Shown here: in pieces, positions 8,362 to 15,401 of the stretch
Layout: each line of letters opens with the position of its first letter
Numbering within the stretch: the stretch's first letter is position 1
DNA from: an uncultured Lachnospiraceae bacterium
GTDB taxonomy: Bacteria; Bacillota; Clostridia; Lachnospirales; Lachnospiraceae
Direction: 5' to 3'
Assembly: GCA_900554205.1 (NCBI GenBank)
Contig: USGM01000004.1
Location: 9,375-73,374 of the forward strand
Length of the DNA stretch: 64,000 nucleotides
Translations under genes and position numbers: made by a program
Notes under the pieces: generated by a model
Databases searched by the model: none
Seen by the model: only the letters and a program-made list of their open reading frames with translations
What the model was told of the DNA's origin: nothing

Positions 8362-10617
8362 ATGAGAAATCCATTACATAAAAGATTCCCGAGGGAGCTT
8401 CGGGATGAGATTGGAAAATATCTGGTCATCTTCCTTTTCCTGCTCGGGATGATCAGTGCAACGTCCGGCTTTCTGGTGGCATCCGGCAGCATGTCGGCAG
8501 CGTATGATGAGAGCTTTGAAAAATATAACATTGAGGACGGCAACTTTGAACTGGCGGCGGAGGCGGAACCGGAGCTGCTGGCGGAGCTGGAACAGGAGGG
8601 GAAGGTAACAATCTATCCCAACTGGTACATCGAGGAGGAGACCAAAGAGGTAGAAAGTACGTTGCGTATTTTCAAGGGCAGGACGGATGTCGATCTTATC
8701 TGTCTGATGAAGGGAAAAATGCCGGAGAAGGAGAATGAAATTGCGATTGACCGTATGTATGCGGACAATAACGATCTGGCAGTCGGAGACCGCCTGACGG
8801 TCGGCAGAAAAGAACTGGAAATTACGGGATTCGTAGCTCTTTCGGATTACAGCGCCCTTTTCTCCAACGCGCAGGATATGATGTTCGATGCAATGAAGTT
8901 CGGAGTCGCGGTCGTGACGGAGGAAGGAATGGATGATTTCGGCACGGATAAGCTGCATTACAGCTATTCTTGGCTGTATGAGAAGGCTCCCGCTGACGAT
9001 ACCGAGGCGAAGGAGATGGGGGAGGACTTCTTAAAGATCCTTTCCGGTAAGGCAATCGTGACAAATTTCCTCCCGCAGTACCGGAACCAGGCAATTCACT
9101 TTACCGGAGATGACATCAAGGGAGATAATGCGTCAATGACGGTTTTCCTTTATCTGGTCATGGTTATCATTTCCTTTATTTTTGCGATAACGACCTCAAA
9201 TACCGTGATGAAGGAATCCATGGTAATCGGCACGCTCAGGGCATCGGGTTATTCCAGAGGAGAATTGCTGAGACATTATATGACGATGCCGATGCTTGTG
9301 ACGCTGGTTGCGGCAATCGCCGGCAATATTCTCGGCTATACATGGATGAAGGGCTTTTTTGCGGATATGTATTACGGAAGCTATAGTCTTCCGACCTATG
9401 TGACGCTCTGGAATGGGGAGGCGTTTGTGAAGACAACGATCATTCCGATGATTATCCTGTTTCTGATTACACTGGCCGTTCTATGGGAGAAGCTGAGTCT
9501 TTCCCCGCTGCGCTTTATGCGGAGGGACTTAAGCCGCAGAAAGAAGAAAAAGGCTTTCCGGCTGAACACGAAAATAAAGATCATGACGAGGTTCCGTCTC
9601 AGGATTATTTTCCAGAATCTCCCGAACTATATCACCATCGTGGTCGGGATATTCTTTGCAAATGCAATCCTGCTGTTTGGCAGTATGTTCGGGCCGCTGC
9701 TGGATAATTTCGAGAAGGACATCACAGGCAGCATGATCTGCGAACGGCAATATGTCCTGAAAATGCCTGTCGAGACAGCGAACGATCAGGCGGAGAAATA
9801 CTGCGCGGGAAGCTTAAAGACCTTGGAGGACAGCCTACAGAGCGAGGAAATCACGGTCTACGGTGTAGATGATGACAGCCGGTATCTGGAGCTGGAGAAG
9901 CAGGATGAGGGAATCGCTGTCTCCAATGCCTATGCGGAAAAGCACAAGCTCCATGTGGGCGACAACATAACACTGAAACAGACCTATGGGGAGAAGGAGT
10001 ACAGCTTTCAGGTATCTGAGATTGTGTATTATCCTGCGGCGCTTGCCATCTTTATGCCGAGAGAAGAGTTCAATGAAACTTTTGACAAGGACGAGGGATA
10101 TTTCAACGGTTATTTCTCCAATGAGACACTGGATGATATAGACGACAGGATGATCGCAACAGTCATCACAAAGGACGATCTGACGAAGACCTCCAGACAG
10201 CTCAGAATATCCATGGGAAATCTGATGGTGATCTTTCAGGTGTTCGGCGTGGTCATGTTCATGATGATTATCTATCTGCTGGCAAAGATCATTATTGAAA
10301 AGAATGCGCAGTCCATATCCATGACAAAGATTCTTGGCTACAATAACAGCGAGATCAACGGGCTGTATGTCACGGTGACGTCGATCGTCGTGCTGATTTC
10401 GATCGGGGTGACAATACCGCTTGCAAACTATCTGATGAAGACGCTTTGCGTTGTGATTTTCAGAGAGTATTCGGGGTATCTGGCATATCATGCCTCCTAC
10501 TCTGTGTTTGTGGAAATGTTGCTCCTCGGCGTTGCAGCCTATGCGGTGGTCGCATGGATACTGATGCGGAAGGTGAAAAAGGTGCCGTTGGCAGAGGCAT
10601 TGAAAAATAGCGAATGA
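8362..10617 (+). CDS. FtsX-like ABC permease
   Basis: 751 residues with two FtsX-type halves: a first transmembrane helix near residues 17-42, a large external domain, three helices (about 260-390), then a second helix-domain-three-helix set ending near residue 735. The C-terminal KVKKVPLAEALKN is the usual ending of the family. With the preceding ATPase it makes an exporter or mechanotransmission complex. The substrate is unknown; defence against peptide antibiotics is a common role for such pairs but nothing here proves it. Confidence 0.88.
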   Translation: MRNPLHKRFPRELRDEIGKYLVIFLFLLGMISATSGFLVASGSMSAAYDESFEKYNIEDGNFELAAEAEPELLAELEQEGKVTIYPNWYIEEETKEVESTLRIFKGRTDVDLICLMKGKMPEKENEIAIDRMYADNNDLAVGDRLTVGRKELEITGFVALSDYSALFSNAQDMMFDAMKFGVAVVTEEGMDDFGTDKLHYSYSWLYEKAPADDTEAKEMGEDFLKILSGKAIVTNFLPQYRNQAIHFTGDDIKGDNASMTVFLYLVMVIISFIFAITTSNTVMKESMVIGTLRASGYSRGELLRHYMTMPMLVTLVAAIAGNILGYTWMKGFFADMYYGSYSLPTYVTLWNGEAFVKTTIIPMIILFLITLAVLWEKLSLSPLRFMRRDLSRRKKKKAFRLNTKIKIMTRFRLRIIFQNLPNYITIVVGIFFANAILLFGSMFGPLLDNFEKDITGSMICERQYVLKMPVETANDQAEKYCAGSLKTLEDSLQSEEITVYGVDDDSRYLELEKQDEGIAVSNAYAEKHKLHVGDNITLKQTYGEKEYSFQVSEIVYYPAALAIFMPREEFNETFDKDEGYFNGYFSNETLDDIDDRMIATVITKDDLTKTSRQLRISMGNLMVIFQVFGVVMFMMIIYLLAKIIIEKNAQSISMTKILGYNNSEINGLYVTVTSIVVLISIGVTIPLANYLMKTLCVVIFREYSGYLAYHASYSVFVEMLLLGVAAYAVVAWILMRKVKKVPLAEALKNSE

Positions 10618-10631
10618 GTAAAACAAAGTTC

Positions 10632-10681
10632 AGAGCATAGTTATTGATAAAATTTCTCAATAACTATGCTCTGCCTTTTTT
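10632..10681 (+). terminator. Strong terminator after the ABC exporter
   Basis: A perfect 17-bp stem (10632-10648 with 10658-10674, starting CAGAGCATAG) with a 9-base loop is followed by CCTTTTTT. Part of the stem and loop closely resembles a sequence at 7543-7563 on the other side of the transporter. Confidence 0.9.
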
Positions 10682-10757
10682 ATGTGCTGGCAAAATAGTA
10701 TAATTACCCGTGTAAAAGAAGCTCAAACAGGGCTTACGAAAGAAGGAGGTTTTTATT

Positions 10758-11051
10758 ATGTGGAAGGCTTTGTCTAAGGTGAACTGGAAAAAGGTAGGAA
10801 CCTTTGCGGGAGGTGTTCTGTTTGGAACGGCAGGTATTAAGCTTCTGTCCAGCAAGGATGCAAAGAAGGTATACACGCAGTGTACAGCAGCGTTTCTGCG
10901 TGCGAAAAAGTGCGTGATGGATACCGCGACCACGATTCAGGAGAATTGCGGTGACATCTATGCGGAGGCGAAGAATATCAATGAAGAGCGTGCCGCACAG
11001 GATGATGTGTTTGAGGATGAGACAGTGGAGGAAGCTTCGGAAGAGGCTTAA
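10758..11051 (+). CDS. Small membrane protein, DUF6110-like partner of the P-type ATPase
   Basis: 97 residues. One hydrophobic segment near the N-terminus (VGTFAGGVLFGTAGIKLLSS) is followed by a Lys/Cys-containing helix (AFLRAKKCVMDTATTIQENC) and a very acidic tail (DDVFEDETVEEASEEA). I recognise it as resembling the DUF6110 family seen beside heavy-metal P-type ATPases in Clostridia, from memory rather than a search. It is 6 bp before the ATPase start, so the two are surely co-translated. A role as a metal-trafficking or regulatory subunit is inference. AAGGAGG precedes the ATG by about 8 bases. Confidence 0.7.
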   Translation: MWKALSKVNWKKVGTFAGGVLFGTAGIKLLSSKDAKKVYTQCTAAFLRAKKCVMDTATTIQENCGDIYAEAKNINEERAAQDDVFEDETVEEASEEA

Positions 11052-11057
11052 GGGCAT

Positions 11058-13130
11058 ATGAGATTTTGTATCAGACATGAGACAAAAGGACGTATCAGAT
11101 TCCATATTCTGCAAAAACGCATGACCTATGAACAGGCGGACATCCTGCAATATTATCTGGAGGGACAGCAGGGAGTCAGCTCGGTAAAGGTATATGACCG
11201 GACATGTGATGTCGTGGTTGTCTATGAGAGAGGAAGAGAGAAGCTGATCGAGGGACTGCAGAGGTTCCATTATGCAGACAGCAATGTTCCCAAGGAGGTT
11301 CTCGGAAATTCCGGCAGGAAGATGAATGCGGAATATCAGGACAAGCTTGCGGATAAGATTATCTTCCACTATGCGAGACGGTTTTTGCTGCCCGCACCGG
11401 TGAGAGCGTGCTATAACATCGTACAGTCTCTCAAATATCTCAAGGCTGGACTGCATTGCCTGAGAATGCGGAAAATCGAAGTGCCGGTGCTGGATGCTAC
11501 GGCAATCGGTGTGTCGATCCTGCGCGGAGATTTCTCGACAGCGGGTTCCGTAATGTTTCTGCTGGGTATCGGGGAACTGTTGGAGGAATGGACACATAAG
11601 AAATCGGTGGATGACCTTGCCCGCTCACTCTCTTTAAATGTCAATAAGGTCTGGGTAAAGACCGAGCAGGGAGAAGTGCTGACGGACAGCGCGAAAATAC
11701 AGCCGGAGGATGAAATTATCGTACATATGGGAACGGTCATTCCCTTTGACGGTGTTGTCTCTGACGGCGAGGCGATGGTAAATCAGGCATCGCTGACCGG
11801 AGAGTCTGTGCCCGTGCGCAGAGGAATCGGAAATTCTGTATATGCCGGAACCGTTGTGCATGAAGGTGAACTGACGGTTAAGGTCAGGGCAGTGGGCGGC
11901 GGCAGCCGCTTTGAAAAGATTGTTTCCATGATCGAGGAATCCGAAAAGCTGAAGTCCTCGGCGGAGAGCAGGGCGGAGCATCTTGCTGACCGGCTTGTGC
12001 CGTGGACGCTCGGAGGAACGGCGTTGACATGGCTGCTCACGGGAAATGTGACGAAAGCGGTCTCCGTATTGATGGTAGACTATTCCTGCGCGTTGAAGCT
12101 TGCAATGCCGGTGTCGGTTCTCTCGGCAATCCGGGAGGCGAACCAGCATCAGCTTACCGTCAAGGGCGGAAAGTTCTTTGAGGCAGTCTCCGAGGCGGAC
12201 ACAATCGTGTTTGACAAGACGGGAACACTGACAAAGGCATGCCCGACGGTGAGAGAGGTGATTTCGTTCTGTGAGAAGTCGTCGGATGACATTCTGCGGA
12301 TTGCGGCATGTCTCGAGGAGCACTTCCCTCATTCCATGGCGAAGGCAGTTGTGGATGCAGCGGTGGAGAGAAAGCTGGTGCATGAGGAGATGCACAGCAA
12401 GGTTGAATATATTGTTGCGCACGGTATCTCGACGACCATCAGCGGAAAGAAGGCAATTATCGGAAGCTATCACTTCGTATTTGAGGATGAGGGCTGCGTC
12501 GTGCCGGACGGCATGGAAGAAAGGTTTGCGGAGCTGCCACAGGAATACTCCTATCTGTATCTGGCAATCGAAGGAAAGCTGGCAGGCGTTATCTGTATTG
12601 AAGATCCTCTGCGTGAGGAGGCAGCCGATGTCATCAGACAGCTGCGGCAGGCGGGCTTCTCCAAGCTCGTCATGATGACGGGTGACAGCGAGCGGACGGC
12701 TTCGGCAATCGCTGCGAGAGTCGGCGTGGATGAGTATTATTCCGAGGTGCTGCCGGAGGATAAGGCAGGATTTGTCGAGGCGCAGAAGCGTGCCGGCAGG
12801 AAGGTCATTATGATCGGTGACGGCATCAACGATGCACCGGCGCTGTCGGCGGCAGACGTGGGCATCGCCATCAGCGATGGCGCGGAGATTGCCCGCGAGA
12901 TCGCGGACATCACGATCGGCGGAGATAATCTGGAACGGCTTGTCATGTTAAAGAAGCTGAGCGACGGGCTGATGAAGCGTATTCACCGTAACTACCGTGC
13001 AATCGTCGGAATCAATACCGGTCTGATCCTGCTCGGAGTCGGCGGAGTTCTTCAACCGACAACCTCAGCTTTGCTGCACAATACTTCGACCCTGTTCATC
13101 GGTCTGGAGAGTATGCGTAATCTGACGTGA
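11058..13130 (+). CDS. Heavy-metal P1B-type ATPase with a degenerate CPx motif
   Basis: 690-residue cation pump. The N-terminal 75 residues look like a metal-binding (HMA-like) fold but lack CxxC. The phosphorylation motif DKTGTLT is at Asp386; TGES (SLTGESVPV), MMTGDSERTA and GDGINDAPALSAADVGIAI complete the P-type core. The membrane motif that is CPC, SPC or TPC in most P1B pumps reads DYSCALKLAMP here (residues 341-351), so the expected proline is replaced by serine before Cys344. The transported metal cannot be assigned from this motif. It follows the small membrane gene by 6 bp and ends at a terminator. Confidence 0.9.
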   Translation: MRFCIRHETKGRIRFHILQKRMTYEQADILQYYLEGQQGVSSVKVYDRTCDVVVVYERGREKLIEGLQRFHYADSNVPKEVLGNSGRKMNAEYQDKLADKIIFHYARRFLLPAPVRACYNIVQSLKYLKAGLHCLRMRKIEVPVLDATAIGVSILRGDFSTAGSVMFLLGIGELLEEWTHKKSVDDLARSLSLNVNKVWVKTEQGEVLTDSAKIQPEDEIIVHMGTVIPFDGVVSDGEAMVNQASLTGESVPVRRGIGNSVYAGTVVHEGELTVKVRAVGGGSRFEKIVSMIEESEKLKSSAESRAEHLADRLVPWTLGGTALTWLLTGNVTKAVSVLMVDYSCALKLAMPVSVLSAIREANQHQLTVKGGKFFEAVSEADTIVFDKTGTLTKACPTVREVISFCEKSSDDILRIAACLEEHFPHSMAKAVVDAAVERKLVHEEMHSKVEYIVAHGISTTISGKKAIIGSYHFVFEDEGCVVPDGMEERFAELPQEYSYLYLAIEGKLAGVICIEDPLREEAADVIRQLRQAGFSKLVMMTGDSERTASAIAARVGVDEYYSEVLPEDKAGFVEAQKRAGRKVIMIGDGINDAPALSAADVGIAISDGAEIAREIADITIGGDNLERLVMLKKLSDGLMKRIHRNYRAIVGINTGLILLGVGGVLQPTTSALLHNTSTLFIGLESMRNLT

Positions 13131-13146
13131 GAATATAGGAAATGAG

Positions 13147-13177
13147 AAAGGCAACCTGTGAAAGGGTTGCCTTTTTG
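13147..13177 (+). terminator. Terminator after the P-type ATPase gene
   Basis: AAAGGCAACC pairs with GGTTGCCTTT (10 bp, 8-base loop), followed by TT and the end of the T run; 17 bp after the stop. Confidence 0.9.
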
Positions 13178-13212
13178 AATGCAAAAGAGGACACAAAATG
13201 TTCACAATTTTT

Positions 13213-13255
13213 TTAGCACTCACCTCTTGACAGTGCTAATAATGAGTGTTATAGT
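13213..13255 (+). promoter_or_regulatory. CIRCE element over the heat-shock promoter
   Basis: TTAGCACTC (13213-13221), a 9-bp spacer, and CAGTGCTAA (13231-13239) match the CIRCE operator of HrcA with one mismatch. The -35 box TTGACA (13227-13232) lies inside it, and TATAGT (13250-13255) follows at 17 bp. Binding of HrcA would directly block polymerase. The transcript would have a leader of about 110 bases before the hsp20 start. Confidence 0.9.
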
Positions 13256-13370
13256 ACAACTAGAACAAGGGAAGAGATAAAGAAATGAATCTCAACCGGA
13301 GTTCAAGAGAAAAAACAATAACACAAATGATTGGCATGACTGTCAAGAATAAAGAATGGAGGAATGACTT

Positions 13371-13808
13371 ATGTTGATGCCTAGCGTATTTGGTAGTGAT
13401 ATTTTTGATGACTTTATGGATTTCTCATTTCCTGATGTGAACAGGGAGCTGTATGGTAAACACGCGAAGAACGTGATGAAGACCGACGTCAGGGAGCTTG
13501 ACAACGGGTATGAGATCATCGTTGATCTGCCCGGCTTCAAGAAGGACGAGATCGAGGTTCAGCTTGACAACGGCTATCTGAACATCTCGGCAGCGAAGGG
13601 ACTTGACAAGGATGAGTCCGATAAGAAGGGCAAATACATCCGCAAGGAGCGTTATGCGGGTGCTATGAGCAGGAGCTTCTATGTAGGTGATCACATCACC
13701 GAGGATGACATCCATGCTAAGTTCGAGAATGGTATCCTGCAGCTGGATGTTCCCAAGAAGGAAGCCAAGGCTGTTGAGACTAAGAAGCGCGTTGCCATTG
13801 AGGGCTAA
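13371..13808 (+). CDS. Hsp20 small heat-shock chaperone
   Basis: 145-residue alpha-crystallin-type holdase, which keeps unfolding proteins soluble in the cytoplasm. The central domain begins MKTDVRELDNGYEIIVDLPG and ends with ENGILQLDVPKKE, whose G-I-L and downstream basic tail (residues 130-145) are the family's oligomerisation and end motifs. GGAGG is 8 bases before the ATG. It is the first gene of a unit with the DnaJ-like gene 74 bp downstream, under the CIRCE promoter. Confidence 0.93.
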   Translation: MLMPSVFGSDIFDDFMDFSFPDVNRELYGKHAKNVMKTDVRELDNGYEIIVDLPGFKKDEIEVQLDNGYLNISAAKGLDKDESDKKGKYIRKERYAGAMSRSFYVGDHITEDDIHAKFENGILQLDVPKKEAKAVETKKRVAIEG

Positions 13809-13825
13809 GCGGTGTGAAGAATGTG

Positions 13826-13847
13826 CCCCGGGAATTCTTTCCCGGGG
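13826..13847 (+). terminator. Intercistronic hairpin between hsp20 and the DnaJ-like gene
   Basis: CCCCGGGAA pairs perfectly with TTCCCGGGG around a 4-base loop. Only TATATTTG follows, not a strong T run, so it is more likely an attenuator or an RNA-stability element that gives more Hsp20 than DnaJ-like protein. Confidence 0.6.
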
Positions 13848-13882
13848 TATATTTGTAAGAGTTTGAAAGGAGGGTGAAGGGC

Positions 13883-14857
13883 ATGGCTGGAAAAAGAGAT
13901 TACTACGATGTTCTGGAAATTGGTAAGACGGCGTCGGACGCAGACATCAAGAAGGCATACCGTAAGCTGGCGAAAAAGTATCACCCTGATATGAATAAGG
14001 ATAATCCACAGGCCGAGGAGAAGTTCAAGGAAGTCACCGAGGCGTACAATGTGTTGAGTGATAAAGAGAAGAGAAAACTGTATGACGAGTATGGGCATGC
14101 AGCGTTTGATGAAGGCTTTACCGGACAGCAGGGCGCCGGCGGACAGGAATTCCATTTTCATGGAAATCCGGGAGGCGGCTATCAGGAGTTTCATTATTCA
14201 GGCGGCGATATGGACGATATTCTGGAAGGACTCTTCGGCGGACATGGCTTTCAGGGAGGTTTCCGGGGAACAGACTTCGGGGACGGCTTTTTCCAGGGCG
14301 GTGCAGGTCGCGGAAGCCGCGTGAGAAAAGGTGAAGATGTCACAGCAAAGGTGGATGTGAGCTTTGACGAGGCAGCGCTCGGGGCGGATAAGGTCATCCA
14401 GCTGCGCGGAGCCGACGGAAAGCTGCAATCGCTGCAGGTTCATATTCCCGCAGGCATCGATTCCGGGCAGAGGATCAGGCTGAAGGGTCAGGGAATGCCG
14501 GGGAGAAACGGCGGCGAGGCAGGAAGCCTTCTGCTTGAGGTAAACGTGAAGAGCAAACCCGGCATGGAGAGAAAAGGCATGGATGTCTATACAACCGTGA
14601 TGGTTCCCTTCGAGACGGCGGCGCTCGGCGGCGAGGTGGTCGTTCCGACTCTCTACGGCAAGGTGAGCTGTAAGATAAAGGAAGGAACACAGTCCGGCAC
14701 AAAGGTCAGACTTACCGGCAAGGGAATCGTGTCTATGAAGAATCCTTCCGTAAAGGGCAACCAGTATGTTACCATCCAGATCAATGTTCCGCGTCATCTG
14801 AGCCCGGATGCAAAGCGGAAACTTCAAGAGTTTGCAGCCTCAGCCAATGTGGCGTGA
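13883..14857 (+). CDS. DnaJ-like co-chaperone without zinc finger (CbpA type)
   Basis: 324 residues. The J domain (residues 3-70) reads [20 protein letters not shown] and contains KYHPDMN, the HPD motif that stimulates DnaK. A Gly/Phe-rich stretch (about residues 75-145, with [12 protein letters not shown] and GGHGFQGGF) follows. Two C-terminal substrate-binding domains come next, but the CxxCxGxG zinc modules of true DnaJ are missing, so it is the CbpA/DnaJ-class-II type. The ATG at 13883 follows AGGAGG by 9 bases; a GTG at 13874 is in frame but lies in the ribosome-binding site. Confidence 0.92.
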   Translation: MAGKRDYYDVLEIGKTASDADIKKAYRKLAKKYHPDMNKDNPQAEEKFKEVTEAYNVLSDKEKRKLYDEYGHAAFDEGFTGQQGAGGQEFHFHGNPGGGYQEFHYSGGDMDDILEGLFGGHGFQGGFRGTDFGDGFFQGGAGRGSRVRKGEDVTAKVDVSFDEAALGADKVIQLRGADGKLQSLQVHIPAGIDSGQRIRLKGQGMPGRNGGEAGSLLLEVNVKSKPGMERKGMDVYTTVMVPFETAALGGEVVVPTLYGKVSCKIKEGTQSGTKVRLTGKGIVSMKNPSVKGNQYVTIQINVPRHLSPDAKRKLQEFAASANVA

Positions 14858-14870
14858 GGCTGCATTTTTC
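14834..14870 (+). terminator. Terminator overlapping the stop of the DnaJ-like gene
   Basis: GCAGCCTCA (inside the last codons) pairs with TGAGGCTGC, whose first three bases are the stop codon, followed by ATTTTTC. Confidence 0.88.
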
Positions 14871-14967
14871 ATAGTTTTCTGTTGCGCACATAATCTGTGG
14901 GAGAGACTCCCTCAATCTTTTTGAATACCTTTTCAGGTGTAAATATGCATTGAAAAGTGATGCTTCG
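14869..14967 (-). pseudogene. Decayed second copy of the 3' end of the response-regulator gene
   Basis: About 60 bases from 14871 match the 3' end of the response-regulator gene (from 17580) with only a few differences, encoding on the reverse strand a tail like KIEGVSPTDYV before a stop at 14869. After GAATACCTT the match jumps about 60 bases ahead in the intact gene (TTTCAGGT ... GATGCTTCG), so the copy also has an internal deletion. It indicates an earlier duplication or recombination around the small secreted protein and lipoprotein genes. Confidence 0.75.
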
Positions 14968-14977
14968 TATAAATATC

Positions 14978-15006
14978 TTGAAATTCACATAATTATCTGT
15001 TATAAT
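14978..15006 (+). promoter_or_regulatory. Promoter of the small secreted protein gene
   Basis: TTGAAA (14978-14983), 17 bp, TATAAT (15001-15006). It follows directly on the regulator relic and is 61 bp from the start codon. Confidence 0.65.
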
Positions 15007-15066
15007 CAAACAAAACGGCAAAAACGTTTGAAACATTGAAATATATTGAATGGAGGGTAGAAAAAT

Positions 15067-15327
15067 ATGAATTTTAAGAGAATATTTTTAACGTTTGCTT
15101 GCAGCTTTGCGGTGTTACTTTGTACACCACCAACAGTTGCATCGGCAGCTACCGTTTCGCAACCAGTTTCGGAAGAGGTATTGATAGAGTGCCAAACTGA
15201 TCTTGTTACCGCAAATGAAATTGTTGTGAATTCTACAGAACCGGTATGCGATCACAGAGATCCGAAGAATCCACTTTATCCGCATTCTACTATGCGGTAC
15301 ATAAGAACGGTTGATTGGTATAACTAA
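15067..15327 (+). CDS. Small secreted protein of unknown function
   Basis: 86 residues. A signal peptide covers about residues 1-28 (basic MNFKR, hydrophobic core, cleavage near ASAAT). The mature part is about 58 residues, with two cysteines (IECQTD and PVCDHRDP) that could form one disulfide, and an aromatic end (MRYIRTVDWYN). GGAGG lies about 10 bases before the ATG. I do not recognise the family. It sits 74 bp before a lipoprotein gene on the same strand and may be made with it. Confidence 0.65.
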   Translation: MNFKRIFLTFACSFAVLLCTPPTVASAATVSQPVSEEVLIECQTDLVTANEIVVNSTEPVCDHRDPKNPLYPHSTMRYIRTVDWYN

Positions 15328-15363
15328 AAACTCACTCATGATGAGCAGGAAATGAAGAGAAGG

Positions 15364-15390
15364 GCGACTGGGCTATAAATACCCAGTCGC
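15364..15390 (+). promoter_or_regulatory. Hairpin just before the lipoprotein start
   Basis: GCGACTGGG pairs perfectly with CCCAGTCGC (9 bp, 9-base loop), 11 bases before the lipoprotein ATG. No T run follows, so it is not a standard terminator. The start codon has no clear ribosome-binding site in the usual window; GAGAAGGG lies just before the stem, so the hairpin may bring it close to the ATG. Confidence 0.5.
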
Positions 15391-15401
15391 AAGTTGTATA
15401 A

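Noticed and set aside
9835..10626. 263-codon reverse-strand frame opposite the FtsX-like permease
   Set aside because: Antisense to a clear gene, with no ribosome-binding site or recognisable motif.
13826..13847. Full terminator between hsp20 and the DnaJ-like gene
   Set aside because: The stem is strong but no proper T run follows, and the next gene has no promoter of its own that I can see; attenuation is likelier.
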